Shown piece by piece: positions 16,167 through 25,042 of a stretch of DNA of 64,000 nucleotides. Source of the stretch: Neisseria mucosa. Lineage in GTDB: Bacteria; Pseudomonadota; Gammaproteobacteria; Burkholderiales; Neisseriaceae. The DNA lies in assembly GCA_003028315.1 (NCBI GenBank), contig CP028150.1, forward strand, positions 1,550,001 through 1,614,000. Direction: 5' to 3'. The notes beneath the pieces are model-generated. The model worked only from the letters and a program-made list of their open reading frames with translations, was not told the DNA's origin and ran no database searches. A program made the position numbers and the translations under genes. Every line of letters starts with the position of its first letter. Position 1 is the stretch's first letter.

Positions 16167-16895
16167 TTAATGCGTCATCACTTGCTGCAAGAACTGTTTG
16201 GCGCGTTCGTGTTTCGGATTGGTAAAAAACTCTTCAGGCGTTTCGTTTTCCAAAATCTGTCCTTTATCCACGAAAATAATGCGGTCTGCCACTTCGCGCG
16301 CAAAGCCCATTTCATGTGTAACACACATCATGGTCATGCCGCTTTCCGCCAAATCCTGCATCACTTTCAACACCTCGCCGACCATTTCCGGGTCGAGTGC
16401 GGAAGTCGGTTCGTCAAACAGCATCACTCGCGGCTCCATCGCCAGCCCGCGCGCAATCGCCACACGCTGCTGCTGTCCGCCGGAAAGCTGGCTGGGGAAT
16501 GCATCTTTTTTATGCGCCAAACCCACGCGTTCCAACAGCTCCATCGCCTTTTCCTCAGCCTGTTCGCGGCTTTGTTTTTTCACCTTCATCGGCGACAGGA
16601 TGATGTTTTCCAATACGGTCAGATGCGGATACAGATTGAAGCCTTGGAACACAAAACCCACTTCCTCACGCACCTTGTTCAAATCCGTTTGCGGATCGGC
16701 AACATTGATACCGTCCACCCAAATCTCGCCGCTCTCAATGCTTTCAAGCTGGTTGACGGTACGGATGAGCGTCGATTTGCCGCTGCCCGAAGGTCCGCAA
16801 ACCACCACCACTTCACCCTGCTTCACTTCCAGATTGACGCCGTTGATGACGTGCAGGTCTTTGAAATGTTTATGTACATTTTTGAATTTAATCAT
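16167..16895 (-). CDS. Polar amino acid ABC transporter ATPase (GlnQ-like)
   Basis: A 242-residue ABC ATPase. Walker A GPSGSGKST is at about 34-42, Q-loop FVFQGFNLYPHLTVLENI, signature LSGGQQQR, Walker B VMLFDEP, and H-loop CVTHEMG. The overall sequence is typical of the GlnQ/GltL/HisP group that powers uptake of glutamine, glutamate or other polar amino acids. No permease or binding-protein gene is adjacent, so the partners must be encoded elsewhere. It starts 17 bp after the rsmA stop, so the two are probably co-transcribed. Confidence 0.88.
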   Translation of the reverse strand: MIKFKNVHKHFKDLHVINGVNLEVKQGEVVVVCGPSGSGKSTLIRTVNQLESIESGEIWVDGINVADPQTDLNKVREEVGFVFQGFNLYPHLTVLENIILSPMKVKKQSREQAEEKAMELLERVGLAHKKDAFPSQLSGGQQQRVAIARGLAMEPRVMLFDEPTSALDPEMVGEVLKVMQDLAESGMTMMCVTHEMGFAREVADRIIFVDKGQILENETPEEFFTNPKHERAKQFLQQVMTH

Positions 16896-16912
16896 GTTGT
16901 TTCCAGATGTTT

Positions 16913-17692
16913 TCAGACGACCTTACGGACGAGATAATTGCTCAGTTCCACATATTTCTCCGGCGCGATATGTTCGGCACGGTCTTGCGGGCTGATGCCG
17001 ACTGCCTGTAAATCCTCGTCGCCGGCAAGCTCTTTCAGATTGTTGCGTATGGTTTTGCGGCGTTGGTGGAAGGCGAGTTTCACCAGTTTGGCGAAATGCT
17101 CGAAATCGTCTGCCTTGCCGATGCAGTGTTTCACCGGAATCATGCGCACCACTGCCGAATCAACTTTCGGCGCGGGGTCGAACGATTCGGGCGGCACGTC
17201 AATCAGCAGCTCCATATCGAAAAAATATTGCAGCATTACGCCCAATCGGCCATAGTCGTTGCTTTTCGGCGCAGCAACCATGCGCTCGACCACTTCCTTT
17301 TGCAGCATAAAGTGCATATCGACGACATCGTCCGCCACTTCCGCCAGCTTGAACAAAAGCGGCGTGGAAATGTTGTACGGCAGGTTGCCGACGATTTTCT
17401 TTTTGCCCGCGATGCTGTTGAAATCAAACTGCAATACATCGCCTTCATGAATCACGAGCTTATCCGCAAACGGCAGCGTTTTCAGACGACGTACGATGTC
17501 GCGGTCGATTTCGATAACGTGCAGGCAGTTCAGCTTTTTCGCCAAAGGCTCGGTAATCGCCGCCAAGCCCGGCCCGATTTCAATCACCACATCATCAGCC
17601 TGCGGACGCACGGCGTTGACAATATCGGCAATAATGCGCGTGTCCTGCAAAAAATTCTGCCCGAAGCGTTTCCGGGCCTTATGTTCTTTCAT
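16913..17692 (-). CDS. rsmA: 16S rRNA dimethyltransferase (KsgA)
   Basis: A 259-residue SAM-dependent methyltransferase that dimethylates two adjacent adenines (A1518 and A1519) near the 3' end of 16S rRNA. It has the family start ARKRFGQNFLQD, motif I EIGPGLAAITEPL, acidic IEIDRDIV, and catalytic motif IV NLPYNIS. Length is normal. A DUS (TTTTCAGACGACG) is embedded near 17483. It is upstream of the ABC ATPase on the same strand. Confidence 0.96.
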   Translation of the reverse strand: MKEHKARKRFGQNFLQDTRIIADIVNAVRPQADDVVIEIGPGLAAITEPLAKKLNCLHVIEIDRDIVRRLKTLPFADKLVIHEGDVLQFDFNSIAGKKKIVGNLPYNISTPLLFKLAEVADDVVDMHFMLQKEVVERMVAAPKSNDYGRLGVMLQYFFDMELLIDVPPESFDPAPKVDSAVVRMIPVKHCIGKADDFEHFAKLVKLAFHQRRKTIRNNLKELAGDEDLQAVGISPQDRAEHIAPEKYVELSNYLVRKVV

Positions 17693-17767
17693 CGCGTCTC
17701 TTCAAACTGTCGATCATTATAGTAAGCGCGTATTGTAACTGAAAAACATAGCATTTTGTCGGACAAG

Positions 17768-17806
17768 AAAGAGGTCGTCTGAAAACGTTTTTCAGACGAC
17801 CTCTTT
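17768..17806. terminator. DUS-pair terminator
   Basis: AAAGAGGTCGTCTGAAAA and TTTTCAGACGACCTCTTT form a perfect stem between rsmA and the oxidoreductase gene. Confidence 0.85.
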
Positions 17807-17866
17807 AGCTATAACGGTAATTTCATCCCCTACCCCGCTCAAAAAATGGGTAGGCGGCTGAATTGT

Positions 17867-18985
17867 TCAAACAAACATTACCGGCGGCAGCCAAGATTGG
17901 GTACCGCTGGCGGAAAATTCCCACAGGATGTCGGGCAAACCGTAATGGTCGGCGCGCGTCGGGTCGAGTTGCGTTTCGATTTCGGCTTCGCGGCCTTCGC
18001 TGATTTGTGTGGCGATGTGCGGATTGATCATGACGGTTTTGCCCAGTGCGATAAATTCCGCCCAGCCGGTTTCAAACGCCGCCAAAATTTGATCAGCGGT
18101 AAACAGGTTGCCCACGCCGATAAGAGGCAGCTTGCCGTTGATACGGTCGTGGATAAACTGCATACGGGTTTGCGCCGTATCGCCGCCGCGTCGGATTTTC
18201 TTGTCGAATTCCCATAAGGAAACGTGCAGATATTGCAGCGGCTTTTGCACCAAGGCGTCAATCAGTGCGCCGGTTTCGGTCATGGTCAACCCGTCTTCGC
18301 CTGCTTCTTCGGGCGAGAAACGGTAGCCGATAATGAAGTCGTTGCGTTGGTGTTTTTCACGAACTGCGGCAACGGCATCGACGACGGCGAGTGGGAAGCG
18401 CATTCTGTTTTCCAAGCTGCCGCCCCATTGGTCGTTACGGCGATTACTTTGGGCGGAGTAAAACTGTTGGATTAAATAGCCGTTCGCGCCGTGGATTTCC
18501 ACACCGTCAAAGCCTGCGCGAAGTGCCAAATCGGCAGCTTGGGCGAAGGAGGCGATGAGTTCTTCCACTTCTGCGGCACTCGCTTCACGCGCTCCATCCT
18601 TTTCGCTGGCGGACGCACTGATTTTGTCGCGGTGGTTGAGTTCTACCATCGCTTGGGAGCCGCCGTGATGGATTTGCAAAATCGCTTTTGCACCTTGTTT
18701 TTGAATGATTTGGGCGGTTTCTTTCAGGCTGTCGAGGCAGTTTTCACCCGTAGCTTCGGGCTGTCCACGAAAGGCTTTGCCGCCTTCTTGAACCAAAGTG
18801 GCGGCGGAGATAAAGAGCCCCATATCGCCTGCGCGGTTGCCGAGAAACGTGCGTTCTTGGTCGCTGATTAAACCATCGGCGTGCGAACCGAAATGGGTCA
18901 TGGGTGCAACAGCAAGGCGGTTTTTGACGGTTACGCCGTTGTTCAGTGTGAAAGATTGGAAAAGCGGAGCGTATTTGGGATTCAT
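17867..18985 (-). CDS. Old yellow enzyme family NADH:flavin oxidoreductase
   Basis: A 372-residue FMN-dependent TIM-barrel ene-reductase of the kind that reduces activated C=C bonds. It starts KYAPLFQSFTLNNGVTVKNR and shows APMTHFGS, substrate-side LQIHHGG, FDGVEIHGANGYLIQQF, and the family signature SNRRNDQWGGSLENRMRF. The physiological substrate is unknown. Length is right for single-domain OYE proteins without the extra Fe-S and FAD/NAD domains of dienoyl-CoA reductases. It appears monocistronic. Confidence 0.9.
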   Translation of the reverse strand: MNPKYAPLFQSFTLNNGVTVKNRLAVAPMTHFGSHADGLISDQERTFLGNRAGDMGLFISAATLVQEGGKAFRGQPEATGENCLDSLKETAQIIQKQGAKAILQIHHGGSQAMVELNHRDKISASASEKDGAREASAAEVEELIASFAQAADLALRAGFDGVEIHGANGYLIQQFYSAQSNRRNDQWGGSLENRMRFPLAVVDAVAAVREKHQRNDFIIGYRFSPEEAGEDGLTMTETGALIDALVQKPLQYLHVSLWEFDKKIRRGGDTAQTRMQFIHDRINGKLPLIGVGNLFTADQILAAFETGWAEFIALGKTVMINPHIATQISEGREAEIETQLDPTRADHYGLPDILWEFSASGTQSWLPPVMFV

Positions 18986-19047
18986 TTTATTCTTTCGAAA
19001 ATTAATAACATCTACAAAATTGGGACAAATATGGAATTATCAAGAAC

Positions 19048-19102
19048 AAGGTCGTCTGAAAAAACACGGTTTCGAAAAAACGGAATGTTTTCAGACGACC
19101 TT
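19048..19102. terminator. DUS inverted pair between the OYE and autotransporter genes
   Basis: AAGGTCGTCTGAAAA and TTTTCAGACGACCTT with a loop of about 25 nt. It lies past the stop of the minus-strand autotransporter gene. Confidence 0.75.
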
Positions 19103-19124
19103 TCGGCAATACGCCTAACGACGA

Positions 19125-20456
19125 TTACCAGAGGTAGGTTACGCTGGCGCCGCCGCCCGCACCGCCTTTCGCCGCGCCGACTGCCGAGCCTTTAACCAGC
19201 CATTTACCGCTGGCGGATACTTTGGAAATACCTACGGCGTAACCGCTTTTACCGCGCCAGATACCGCTTGCGACGGAAACCGCGCCTTGTCCCGGCTGAT
19301 ATGCCTGTCCGAGGCTGCCAACCGCGATTGCAGCGGCAGAGCCTGAATCAGCGCGCTCTTCAAGTTTGTCCATACGGACTTTGGCTTCGTTGCGCAAAGC
19401 GGCGATTTGTGTCTGGTGATTGCTCTCGGCTGCGGCAAGACTGCTTTGGGTTTGACGGGCAAGGCTCTTCACTTGGGCAACGTTGACCGCGTCCGTATCC
19501 TCCTTACCCGCAGCAACATTAGTAATCTGGCGGCTGTTTTGTTCGCTGCCGACAGATACCGCGCCTAAAGTCGATACCCATGTTTTGCCTGTTTCCGTAC
19601 TTGCCGCGCCGGTAGCAAAGTCATGGCCTGCAACACCTGCCGCAGTATCGGCAACGCTGTCCGTACCGAGCGCTACGGAGTTTTGTTGGCGTGCTTCTGC
19701 TTTATAGCCCAAAGCAGCGGATTTTTCCTCAAATGCGGCAGCACCTGCGCCCAAAGCCGTTCCGCCCGATTTCCGTACCCGTGCGCGCGTGCCTGCGGCA
19801 AGACCGTTGAGCGCGGTGGACGAAGATTCCACGCCCAATGCCACGCTGTTGGTTTCTTCGGCAACCGCGCGCGTACCGACTGCAACCGCCTGATAACCGT
19901 TTGCCTCGGCAGCAGATGCCAGCGCAACCGCCTGCGTACCATTGGCTTTTGCCCTATCCCCGACAGCGGTGGAACTGAGCGCATTGGCTTCACTGCCGCG
20001 TCCAAACGCAACCGCATCAATATCGGCAGCCTTCGCGCTATCGCCAACCGCAATAGAACGCAAACCCGTTGCCTGCGACATCAAACCGACCGCCACCGAC
20101 TGTCCGCCGGAAGCCTTCGATGCGCCGCCGACGGCAATATCGTTGGTTCCTTTTGCATTCGCCCTGAAACCGACGGCAACCGTCCGCAATGCTTCCGCCT
20201 TAGCCTCACTGCCAAGCGCCGACGCACTCAAACCTGAAGCGTTTGAATCATAGCCGGCAGCAACAGACTTATAACCCGCCGCAGCCGCTTTGTCGCCCAA
20301 CGCGGTCGCATTCTCCCCAGCCTTCGAGTCTTTGCCCAACGCGACCGAACCGTTTTTGTGCATCGCTCCTGTCGCAATACCTTCTGCAACACAAACATTT
20401 GCAAAAACAAGGGACAACACCAAACACAGCGGTTTGACGGATAAGTTTAGTTTCAT
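19125..20456 (-). CDS. YadA-type trimeric autotransporter adhesin
   Basis: A 443-residue surface protein. I choose the ATG at 20456, since GGAG lies 9 nt upstream of it; an in-frame ATG five codons earlier has no ribosome-binding site. A signal peptide (KPLCLVLSLVFANVCVAEG) is followed by about 14-residue left-handed beta-roll head repeats (SVALGKDSKAGENATALGDK and onward, about 35-280). A neck/stalk follows (RQITNVAAGKEDTDAVNVAQ), then a short coiled coil and the four-strand YadA anchor ending in aromatic Trp (GGGASVTYLW). Such proteins trimerise in the outer membrane and bind host or bacterial surfaces. An 11-bp inverted repeat lies upstream. Confidence 0.9.
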   Translation of the reverse strand: MKLNLSVKPLCLVLSLVFANVCVAEGIATGAMHKNGSVALGKDSKAGENATALGDKAAAAGYKSVAAGYDSNASGLSASALGSEAKAEALRTVAVGFRANAKGTNDIAVGGASKASGGQSVAVGLMSQATGLRSIAVGDSAKAADIDAVAFGRGSEANALSSTAVGDRAKANGTQAVALASAAEANGYQAVAVGTRAVAEETNSVALGVESSSTALNGLAAGTRARVRKSGGTALGAGAAAFEEKSAALGYKAEARQQNSVALGTDSVADTAAGVAGHDFATGAASTETGKTWVSTLGAVSVGSEQNSRQITNVAAGKEDTDAVNVAQVKSLARQTQSSLAAAESNHQTQIAALRNEAKVRMDKLEERADSGSAAAIAVGSLGQAYQPGQGAVSVASGIWRGKSGYAVGISKVSASGKWLVKGSAVGAAKGGAGGGASVTYLW

Positions 20457-20498
20457 CTTTTCATTCTCCATTTTTGAATTTTTTAAAAAATATCAACC

Positions 20499-20532
20499 AA
20501 TTCTAAATAACTATATTTAACTATTTAGAATT
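20499..20532. promoter_or_regulatory. Inverted repeat upstream of the autotransporter
   Basis: AATTCTAAATA (20499-20509) and TATTTAGAATT (20522-20532) are perfect 11-bp arms about 43 bp upstream of the chosen start. The surrounding 327-bp gap is very AT-rich and also holds a lone DUS near 20656 and a TATAAT at 20750-20755 upstream of the olsB-like gene. An operator role is inferred. Confidence 0.4.
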
Positions 20533-20783
20533 AGTTATATTGTATAGTATTATTACAATATTATTAATTATATGTAATTAATAATTGATTTAAATCAGTG
20601 GTCAGTTATGCTGCTTTTGCCATACTGGGTAATCTTATGAAATCACGCCAAGGTGTTTTCAGACGACCTTTTACCAACACTTTCCGTCTAACAACCGGCA
20701 AATGAAGGCATCCAAAGGGGTAGAAATATAAATCCTCTACCATATCCGCTATAATCAACTCTTTTAATCCGACAGGAAGTCAA

Positions 20784-21533
20784 ATGTTCTCCAGCCGTTT
20801 CAACCAAACCGGCCCCAAAATCGGTCTGAGCGTACGCCTTGCTGAAACGCGGGCGGAAATTGAAGCAGCACAACGCTTGCGTTATCAGGTATTCGCCCAA
20901 GAACTGGGTGCAGAAATCGAAAGCGACGACGGTCGCGATGTCGATCCTTACGACGAACATTGCCACCACCTTTTGGCTTTTGACGACGCAACCGGAGAAG
21001 TCATCGGCTGCTACCGCCTGATTACCGAAGAAACCGCCAAAAAAGTCGGCGGCTGGTATAGCGAACACGAATTTGACCTGTCCCCTTTGAAAGACATCTT
21101 GCCGCAAACTGTCGAACTCGGCCGCGCCTGCACCCATCCCGACTACCGCAACGGCGGTTTGGTCATGCTTTTGTGGTCGGGTTTGGTCAAATTCATGAAA
21201 GACGAAAACCTGCGCTTCATGATAGGCTGCGGCAGCATTGATATGCACGACGGCGGCAGCGATGCGGCGGGTCTGTATCATGCCCTGAAATCCAAATACC
21301 TCGCGCCTGAAAAATGGTGCGTCAAGCCGCTCAATCCGCTCAAGTGGGACGAAATTACCCCGTCGGACAAACCTGATGTCCCGCCGCTGATTAAAGGCTA
21401 CCTCAATGCGGGCGCATGGTTCTGCGGCGAGCCTTGCGTCGATGAAGCGTTCAACTGCGCCGACGTGCTCATTATGATGGACATCACCCGCCTGGCAGAC
21501 CGTTACCTCCAACGTTTTGCCCCTAAACCATAA
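20784..21533 (+). CDS. olsB: OlsB-like N-acyltransferase (GNAT, ornithine lipid type)
   Basis: A 249-residue acyltransferase of the hemolysin/OlsB family. Diagnostic sequence: AAQRLRYQVFAQELGAEIE near residues 30-48, DPYDEHCHHLLAFD, GCYRLITEETA, ELGRACTHPDYRNGG, and GCGSIDMHDGG. OlsB transfers a 3-hydroxyacyl group from ACP to ornithine to make lyso-ornithine lipid. A PlsC-type acyltransferase, a candidate for the second (OlsA) step, lies 114 bp downstream on the same strand. A few relatives of this family act on other amines, so the ornithine substrate is an inference. ACAGGAAG precedes the ATG. Confidence 0.78.
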   Translation: MFSSRFNQTGPKIGLSVRLAETRAEIEAAQRLRYQVFAQELGAEIESDDGRDVDPYDEHCHHLLAFDDATGEVIGCYRLITEETAKKVGGWYSEHEFDLSPLKDILPQTVELGRACTHPDYRNGGLVMLLWSGLVKFMKDENLRFMIGCGSIDMHDGGSDAAGLYHALKSKYLAPEKWCVKPLNPLKWDEITPSDKPDVPPLIKGYLNAGAWFCGEPCVDEAFNCADVLIMMDITRLADRYLQRFAPKP

Positions 21534-21539
21534 AGACCA

Positions 21540-21571
21540 AAAGGTCGTCTGAAAACCTTTTCAGACGACCT
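21540..21571 (+). terminator. DUS-pair terminator between the two acyltransferase genes
   Basis: AAAGGTCGTCTGAAAA and TTTTCAGACGACCT separated by a few bases. It could attenuate read-through into the PlsC-like gene. Confidence 0.75.
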
Positions 21572-21647
21572 CAACTATTGTGAAATCAGCAAATAACCGA
21601 TTTTTAGCGGTTTCACCCTATACCAAGATTGCACACACCACAACCTT

Positions 21648-22397
21648 ATGATTGCCAAACTACGTTTTACCTTCCGCCTGCTCTGCATCGGCATCTGCCT
21701 GCTTTACGGTATGGCGGAAATGTTCTTCCTGTTTCCCTTTTACAGCAAACGGCGCAAACTGCGCGCCATCCAAATCTGGTCGCTGCGCGTCCTCGCCTCA
21801 TGCGGCATGAAGCTGGAAACCTTCGGCACACTGCCTCAGGAAGGACAGGCGCAGTTGTTAATCAGCAACCATATCTCTTGGTTGGACATCATGGCGGTCA
21901 ACGGTGCATTTCCGGGTCGGTTTGTAGCGAAAGACGATGTCGCCAAATGGCCGGTAGTCGGCTATCTCGCCACGCAGGCGCAGACCGTTTACGTTTCACG
22001 CAATAAGGGCACCAAAGGCAATACCGCTAAAATCGCCACGGTAACCGAAGCCCTCAAAAACGGCGATACCGTAACCATTTTCCCGGAAGGGACGAGTACG
22101 GAAGGTTATGAAATCCTCCCGTTCAAGCCCAGCTTTTTCCAAACCGCCTACGATGCAGGCGTTCCCATTATCCCCATGCTCTGCCGCTACCCCAATCCCG
22201 ACGGCACCAGTCCGAACCTTCAGGCGGCTTATGTGGGCGATACCAGCTTATGGCAATCCATCTGCATGATCATCAGCCAGCCTTCCAGCAAGGTGGAGCT
22301 GCATTTCCTAGAGCCGGTTCCCGCTAAAGAAGATCGCTATGAAACGGCGCAGGAAGTACATGGCATCTTGAGCCGGAAATTGAAAGAGTTGGGCTGA
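21648..22397 (+). CDS. PlsC-type lysophospholipid acyltransferase (OlsA candidate)
   Basis: A 249-residue membrane-associated acyltransferase with an N-terminal hydrophobic anchor (about 8-30). Catalytic motif I is ISNHISWLDI (H-X4-D), and motif III is IFPEGTSTEG. Family members acylate lysophosphatidic acid, or, as OlsA, lyso-ornithine lipid. The adjacent OlsB-like gene makes OlsA a reasonable guess, but a general PlsC role is equally possible. A second PlsC homologue lies at 56333-57103. A DUS hairpin follows the gene. Confidence 0.82.
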   Translation: MIAKLRFTFRLLCIGICLLYGMAEMFFLFPFYSKRRKLRAIQIWSLRVLASCGMKLETFGTLPQEGQAQLLISNHISWLDIMAVNGAFPGRFVAKDDVAKWPVVGYLATQAQTVYVSRNKGTKGNTAKIATVTEALKNGDTVTIFPEGTSTEGYEILPFKPSFFQTAYDAGVPIIPMLCRYPNPDGTSPNLQAAYVGDTSLWQSICMIISQPSSKVELHFLEPVPAKEDRYETAQEVHGILSRKLKELG

Positions 22398-22413
22398 AGA
22401 GTCAAAACAAATG

Positions 22414-22463
22414 AAAGGTCGTCTGAAAAAACCGGTTTCCTGTTTTTTCAGACGACCTTTTTT
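22414..22463 (+). terminator. DUS-pair terminator
   Basis: AAAGGTCGTCTGAAAAAA pairs with TTTTTTCAGACGACCTTT, followed by T residues. Confidence 0.85.
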
Positions 22464-22510
22464 ACAATCATGTTTTAATTGCGCACCCATTCAAGAATGA
22501 TGCCGCCTTG

Positions 22511-22593
22511 TAGCGTGGGCTTTGCCCACGAAGATGATGAGTAAAAAAGGCTGCCGAAACTTTCTCTATTATCCACGGACAAAGCCCGCGCTA
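22511..22593. repeat. Imperfect inverted repeat (TAGCGTGGGCTTTG type)
   Basis: TAGCGTGGGCTTTG at 22511-22524 is matched by CAAAGCCCGCGCTA at 22580-22593 (13 of 14 pairs), and the first half contains an inner hairpin GTGGGCTTTGCCCAC. Likely a small mobile intergenic repeat. It lies in the 472-bp gap between the PlsC-like gene and rpoD. Confidence 0.6.
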
Positions 22594-22646
22594 CGGGTTT
22601 TAACCGACCATAGTGCAATGAATGCAAAACAGGTCGTCTGAAAACG

Positions 22647-22803
22647 TATAGTGAATTAACTTTAAACCAGTACGGCGTTGCCTCGCCTTAGCTCAAAGAG
22701 AACGATTCTCTAAGGTGCTGAAGCACCAAGTGAATCGGTTCCGTACTATCTGTACTGTCTGCGGCTTCGTCGCCTTGTCCTGATTTAAATTTAATCCACT
22801 ATA
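22647..22803. repeat. CREE, copy 3, full length
   Basis: 157 bp from TATAGTGAATTAA (one change from the consensus end) to TTAATCCACTATA. It sits between the two arms of a DUS pair (AGGTCGTCTGAAAA at 22631 and GTTTCAGACGACCT near 22812). Confidence 0.95.
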
Positions 22804-22833
22804 CAACTTCTGTTTCAGACGACCTCTTACCCA

Positions 22834-22863
22834 TAAAAAACCGCAGGTATAAACCTGCGGTTT
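22834..22863 (-). terminator. Intrinsic terminator of rpoD
   Basis: On the minus strand, AAACCGCAGGT, a 4-nt loop and ACCTGCGGTTT are followed by TTTTAT. Confidence 0.9.
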
Positions 22864-22869
22864 GCTGTT

Positions 22870-24819
22870 TTACAGTTTGCTGTCTTCGCTGTCGAGGAAG
22901 CTTCTAAGGCGGTCGCTGCGGGTCGGATGACGCAGTTTGCGCAGGGCTTTGGCTTCGATTTGACGGATACGTTCACGGGTTACGTCAAACTGTTTGCCGA
23001 CTTCTTCGAGCGTGTGGTCGGTATTCATGTCGATACCAAAGCGCATACGCAGGACTTTGGCTTCGCGCGGGGTCAGGCTTTCGAGGATTTCTTTGGTGAC
23101 TTCGTGCAGGCTTGTATACATCGCGGCGTCTGCAGGGGCAACGTTGTTGGCGTCCTCGATGAAGTCGCCCAAGTGCGAATCGTCGTCGTCGCCGATCGGG
23201 GTTTCCATCGAAATCGGTTCTTTGGCGATTTTCATGATTTTGCGGATTTTGTCTTCCGGCATTTCCATCAACTCGGCAAGTTTGGCGGAATCGGGCTCTT
23301 CGCCGGTTTCTTGCAGATACTGGCGGGAGATACGGTTCATCTTGTTGATGGTTTCAATCATATGCACCGGAATGCGGATGGTGCGCGCCTGGTCGGCAAT
23401 CGAGCGGGTAATCGCTTGGCGGATCCACCATGTCGCGTAGGTGGAGAATTTGTAGCCGCGGCGGTATTCGAACTTGTCGACCGCCTTCATCAAGCCGATG
23501 TTGCCTTCTTGAATCAAATCAAGGAACTGCAAACCGCGGTTGGTGTATTTTTTGGCGATGGAAATCACCAGACGCAAGTTTGCCTGAATCATTTCCTGCT
23601 TGGCGGCTGCGGTTTCTTTTTCGCTCGACACCATGTTTTTGTTGATTTCTTTCAGCTCTTCGATGGAAATGCGGGTTTCTTTTTCCATGTTTGCCAACTC
23701 GGTTTGTTTTTCGAGGATGGCGTGGCGGAAGCGGTCGAGCGCGTCGCTCCAGACCCTGCCTTTGGCAACTTCTTCTTCCACCCATTTCAGGTTGGTGATT
23801 TCGGGCAGGAAGTTTTGGATGAAGTAGTCGCGTTCCATATGGACGCGGTCAAGGCAGATGTCGCGGATTTCGCGTTCGAGCTTGCGGATGTTTTCGACAC
23901 GGCTGCGCAGGTTGCCGCTGAGGCTTTCGATTTGGCGGGTGGCGAAGCGGACTTCCAAGAGCTTGTTGGCGATGGCGTCGCGGTGTGCCAGATAATCGGG
24001 GTGGCGGCTGTCGTGTTTTTCCAGCTTTTTGATCATCTTGCCGTATTCGCTTTCGATGAAGGCGAAGTGTTCCAGCACTTTTTGCTTCAATTCGGCAAGA
24101 TGGGCGGCGGACATGGCTTCGGAGTCGCTGCCGGAATCGTCGTCATCGTCGTCTTCATCCGCTTCATCTTCTTCACTGCTGCCGGAATCGTCGTCGTTTG
24201 ACGCGCTTTCCAAGTGTCCCAAGCCCAATTCGTTGAGCAACACTTCGTTCGGATCGATGATGGCCTCAACCACTTCGTCCACGCGGATTTCATCCTTGCG
24301 GATTTGCTCGATCAGCTCGAGGATTTCGGCAATGGAGCCCGGACAGGCGGAAATTGCCTGCACCATGTTTTTCAGGGCGTTTTCGATTTTTTTGGCGATG
24401 ATGATTTCGTCTTCGCGGGTCAGCAGGTCAACCTGCCCCATTTCGCGCATATACATACGCACGGGGTCGGTGGTTCTGCCGAATTCGGAGTCCGCGCTGG
24501 ACAAGGCGGCTTCGGCTTCGGCAACGGCATCGTCGTCGGTTACGGCGGCGGCGTTGTCGCTCAACAAAATGTCTTCCGCATCAGGCGCCTGCTCGGTCAC
24601 TTGGATACCCAAGCCGGAAATCATGCTGACGATGTTGTCGATTTGATCCGCATCGGACATATCGTCGGGCAAGGCGTCGTTGATTTCGGAATAAGTGATG
24701 TAGCCGCGTTCCTTACCCATGATGATGAGCTGGCGCAGGCGGGCGCGCTGCTCTTCGAGGGTCAGCGGACGGTTGTCGTCCTGTTCTTGATAGTCTTCGT
24801 GATTTTGGTCTTTAGACAT
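22870..24819 (-). CDS. rpoD: RNA polymerase primary sigma factor (sigma-70)
   Basis: A 649-residue housekeeping sigma factor. Region 1.1 is at the N-terminus (RLRQLIIMGKERGYITYSEI), and region 1.2 has DPVRMYMREMG. The non-conserved spacer is strongly acidic (Asp/Glu/Ser-rich, about 200-235). The core region 2 contains LDLIQEGNIGLMKAVDKF and YKFSTYATWWIRQAITR for -10 recognition and melting. Region 3 follows, and region 4.2 has VTRERIRQIEAKALRKLRHP for -35 binding. Length is close to other betaproteobacterial RpoD. dnaG lies upstream on the same strand, as in the macromolecular-synthesis operon. Confidence 0.98.
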   Translation of the reverse strand: MSKDQNHEDYQEQDDNRPLTLEEQRARLRQLIIMGKERGYITYSEINDALPDDMSDADQIDNIVSMISGLGIQVTEQAPDAEDILLSDNAAAVTDDDAVAEAEAALSSADSEFGRTTDPVRMYMREMGQVDLLTREDEIIIAKKIENALKNMVQAISACPGSIAEILELIEQIRKDEIRVDEVVEAIIDPNEVLLNELGLGHLESASNDDDSGSSEEDEADEDDDDDDSGSDSEAMSAAHLAELKQKVLEHFAFIESEYGKMIKKLEKHDSRHPDYLAHRDAIANKLLEVRFATRQIESLSGNLRSRVENIRKLEREIRDICLDRVHMERDYFIQNFLPEITNLKWVEEEVAKGRVWSDALDRFRHAILEKQTELANMEKETRISIEELKEINKNMVSSEKETAAAKQEMIQANLRLVISIAKKYTNRGLQFLDLIQEGNIGLMKAVDKFEYRRGYKFSTYATWWIRQAITRSIADQARTIRIPVHMIETINKMNRISRQYLQETGEEPDSAKLAELMEMPEDKIRKIMKIAKEPISMETPIGDDDDSHLGDFIEDANNVAPADAAMYTSLHEVTKEILESLTPREAKVLRMRFGIDMNTDHTLEEVGKQFDVTRERIRQIEAKALRKLRHPTRSDRLRSFLDSEDSKL

Positions 24820-25042
24820 GGATTACTTTCTTGATCTGATGGTGTGCCGACGGTTTGCATGATGCACCTGAAGGCGGAACAGAGTTACAACCGATTTAAA
24901 TTCAATCTGCCGGGTTGTAACGCTGAGGTCGTCTGAAAGCTCTTTGGAACGGGTGTTCTGCGGGATCATCATGTTCGCAGCTTGGGACAATGCTTTTCTG
25001 ACGGCCTGAAGGTTGCTGGATTCGGCAGGGATTGCCGTTCGT

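Noticed and set aside
22927..24201. A 424-codon open frame on the + strand opposite rpoD
   Set aside because: It is antisense to the sigma-70 gene, whose motifs are complete; the product is a low-complexity Phe/Val/Gly-rich shadow.
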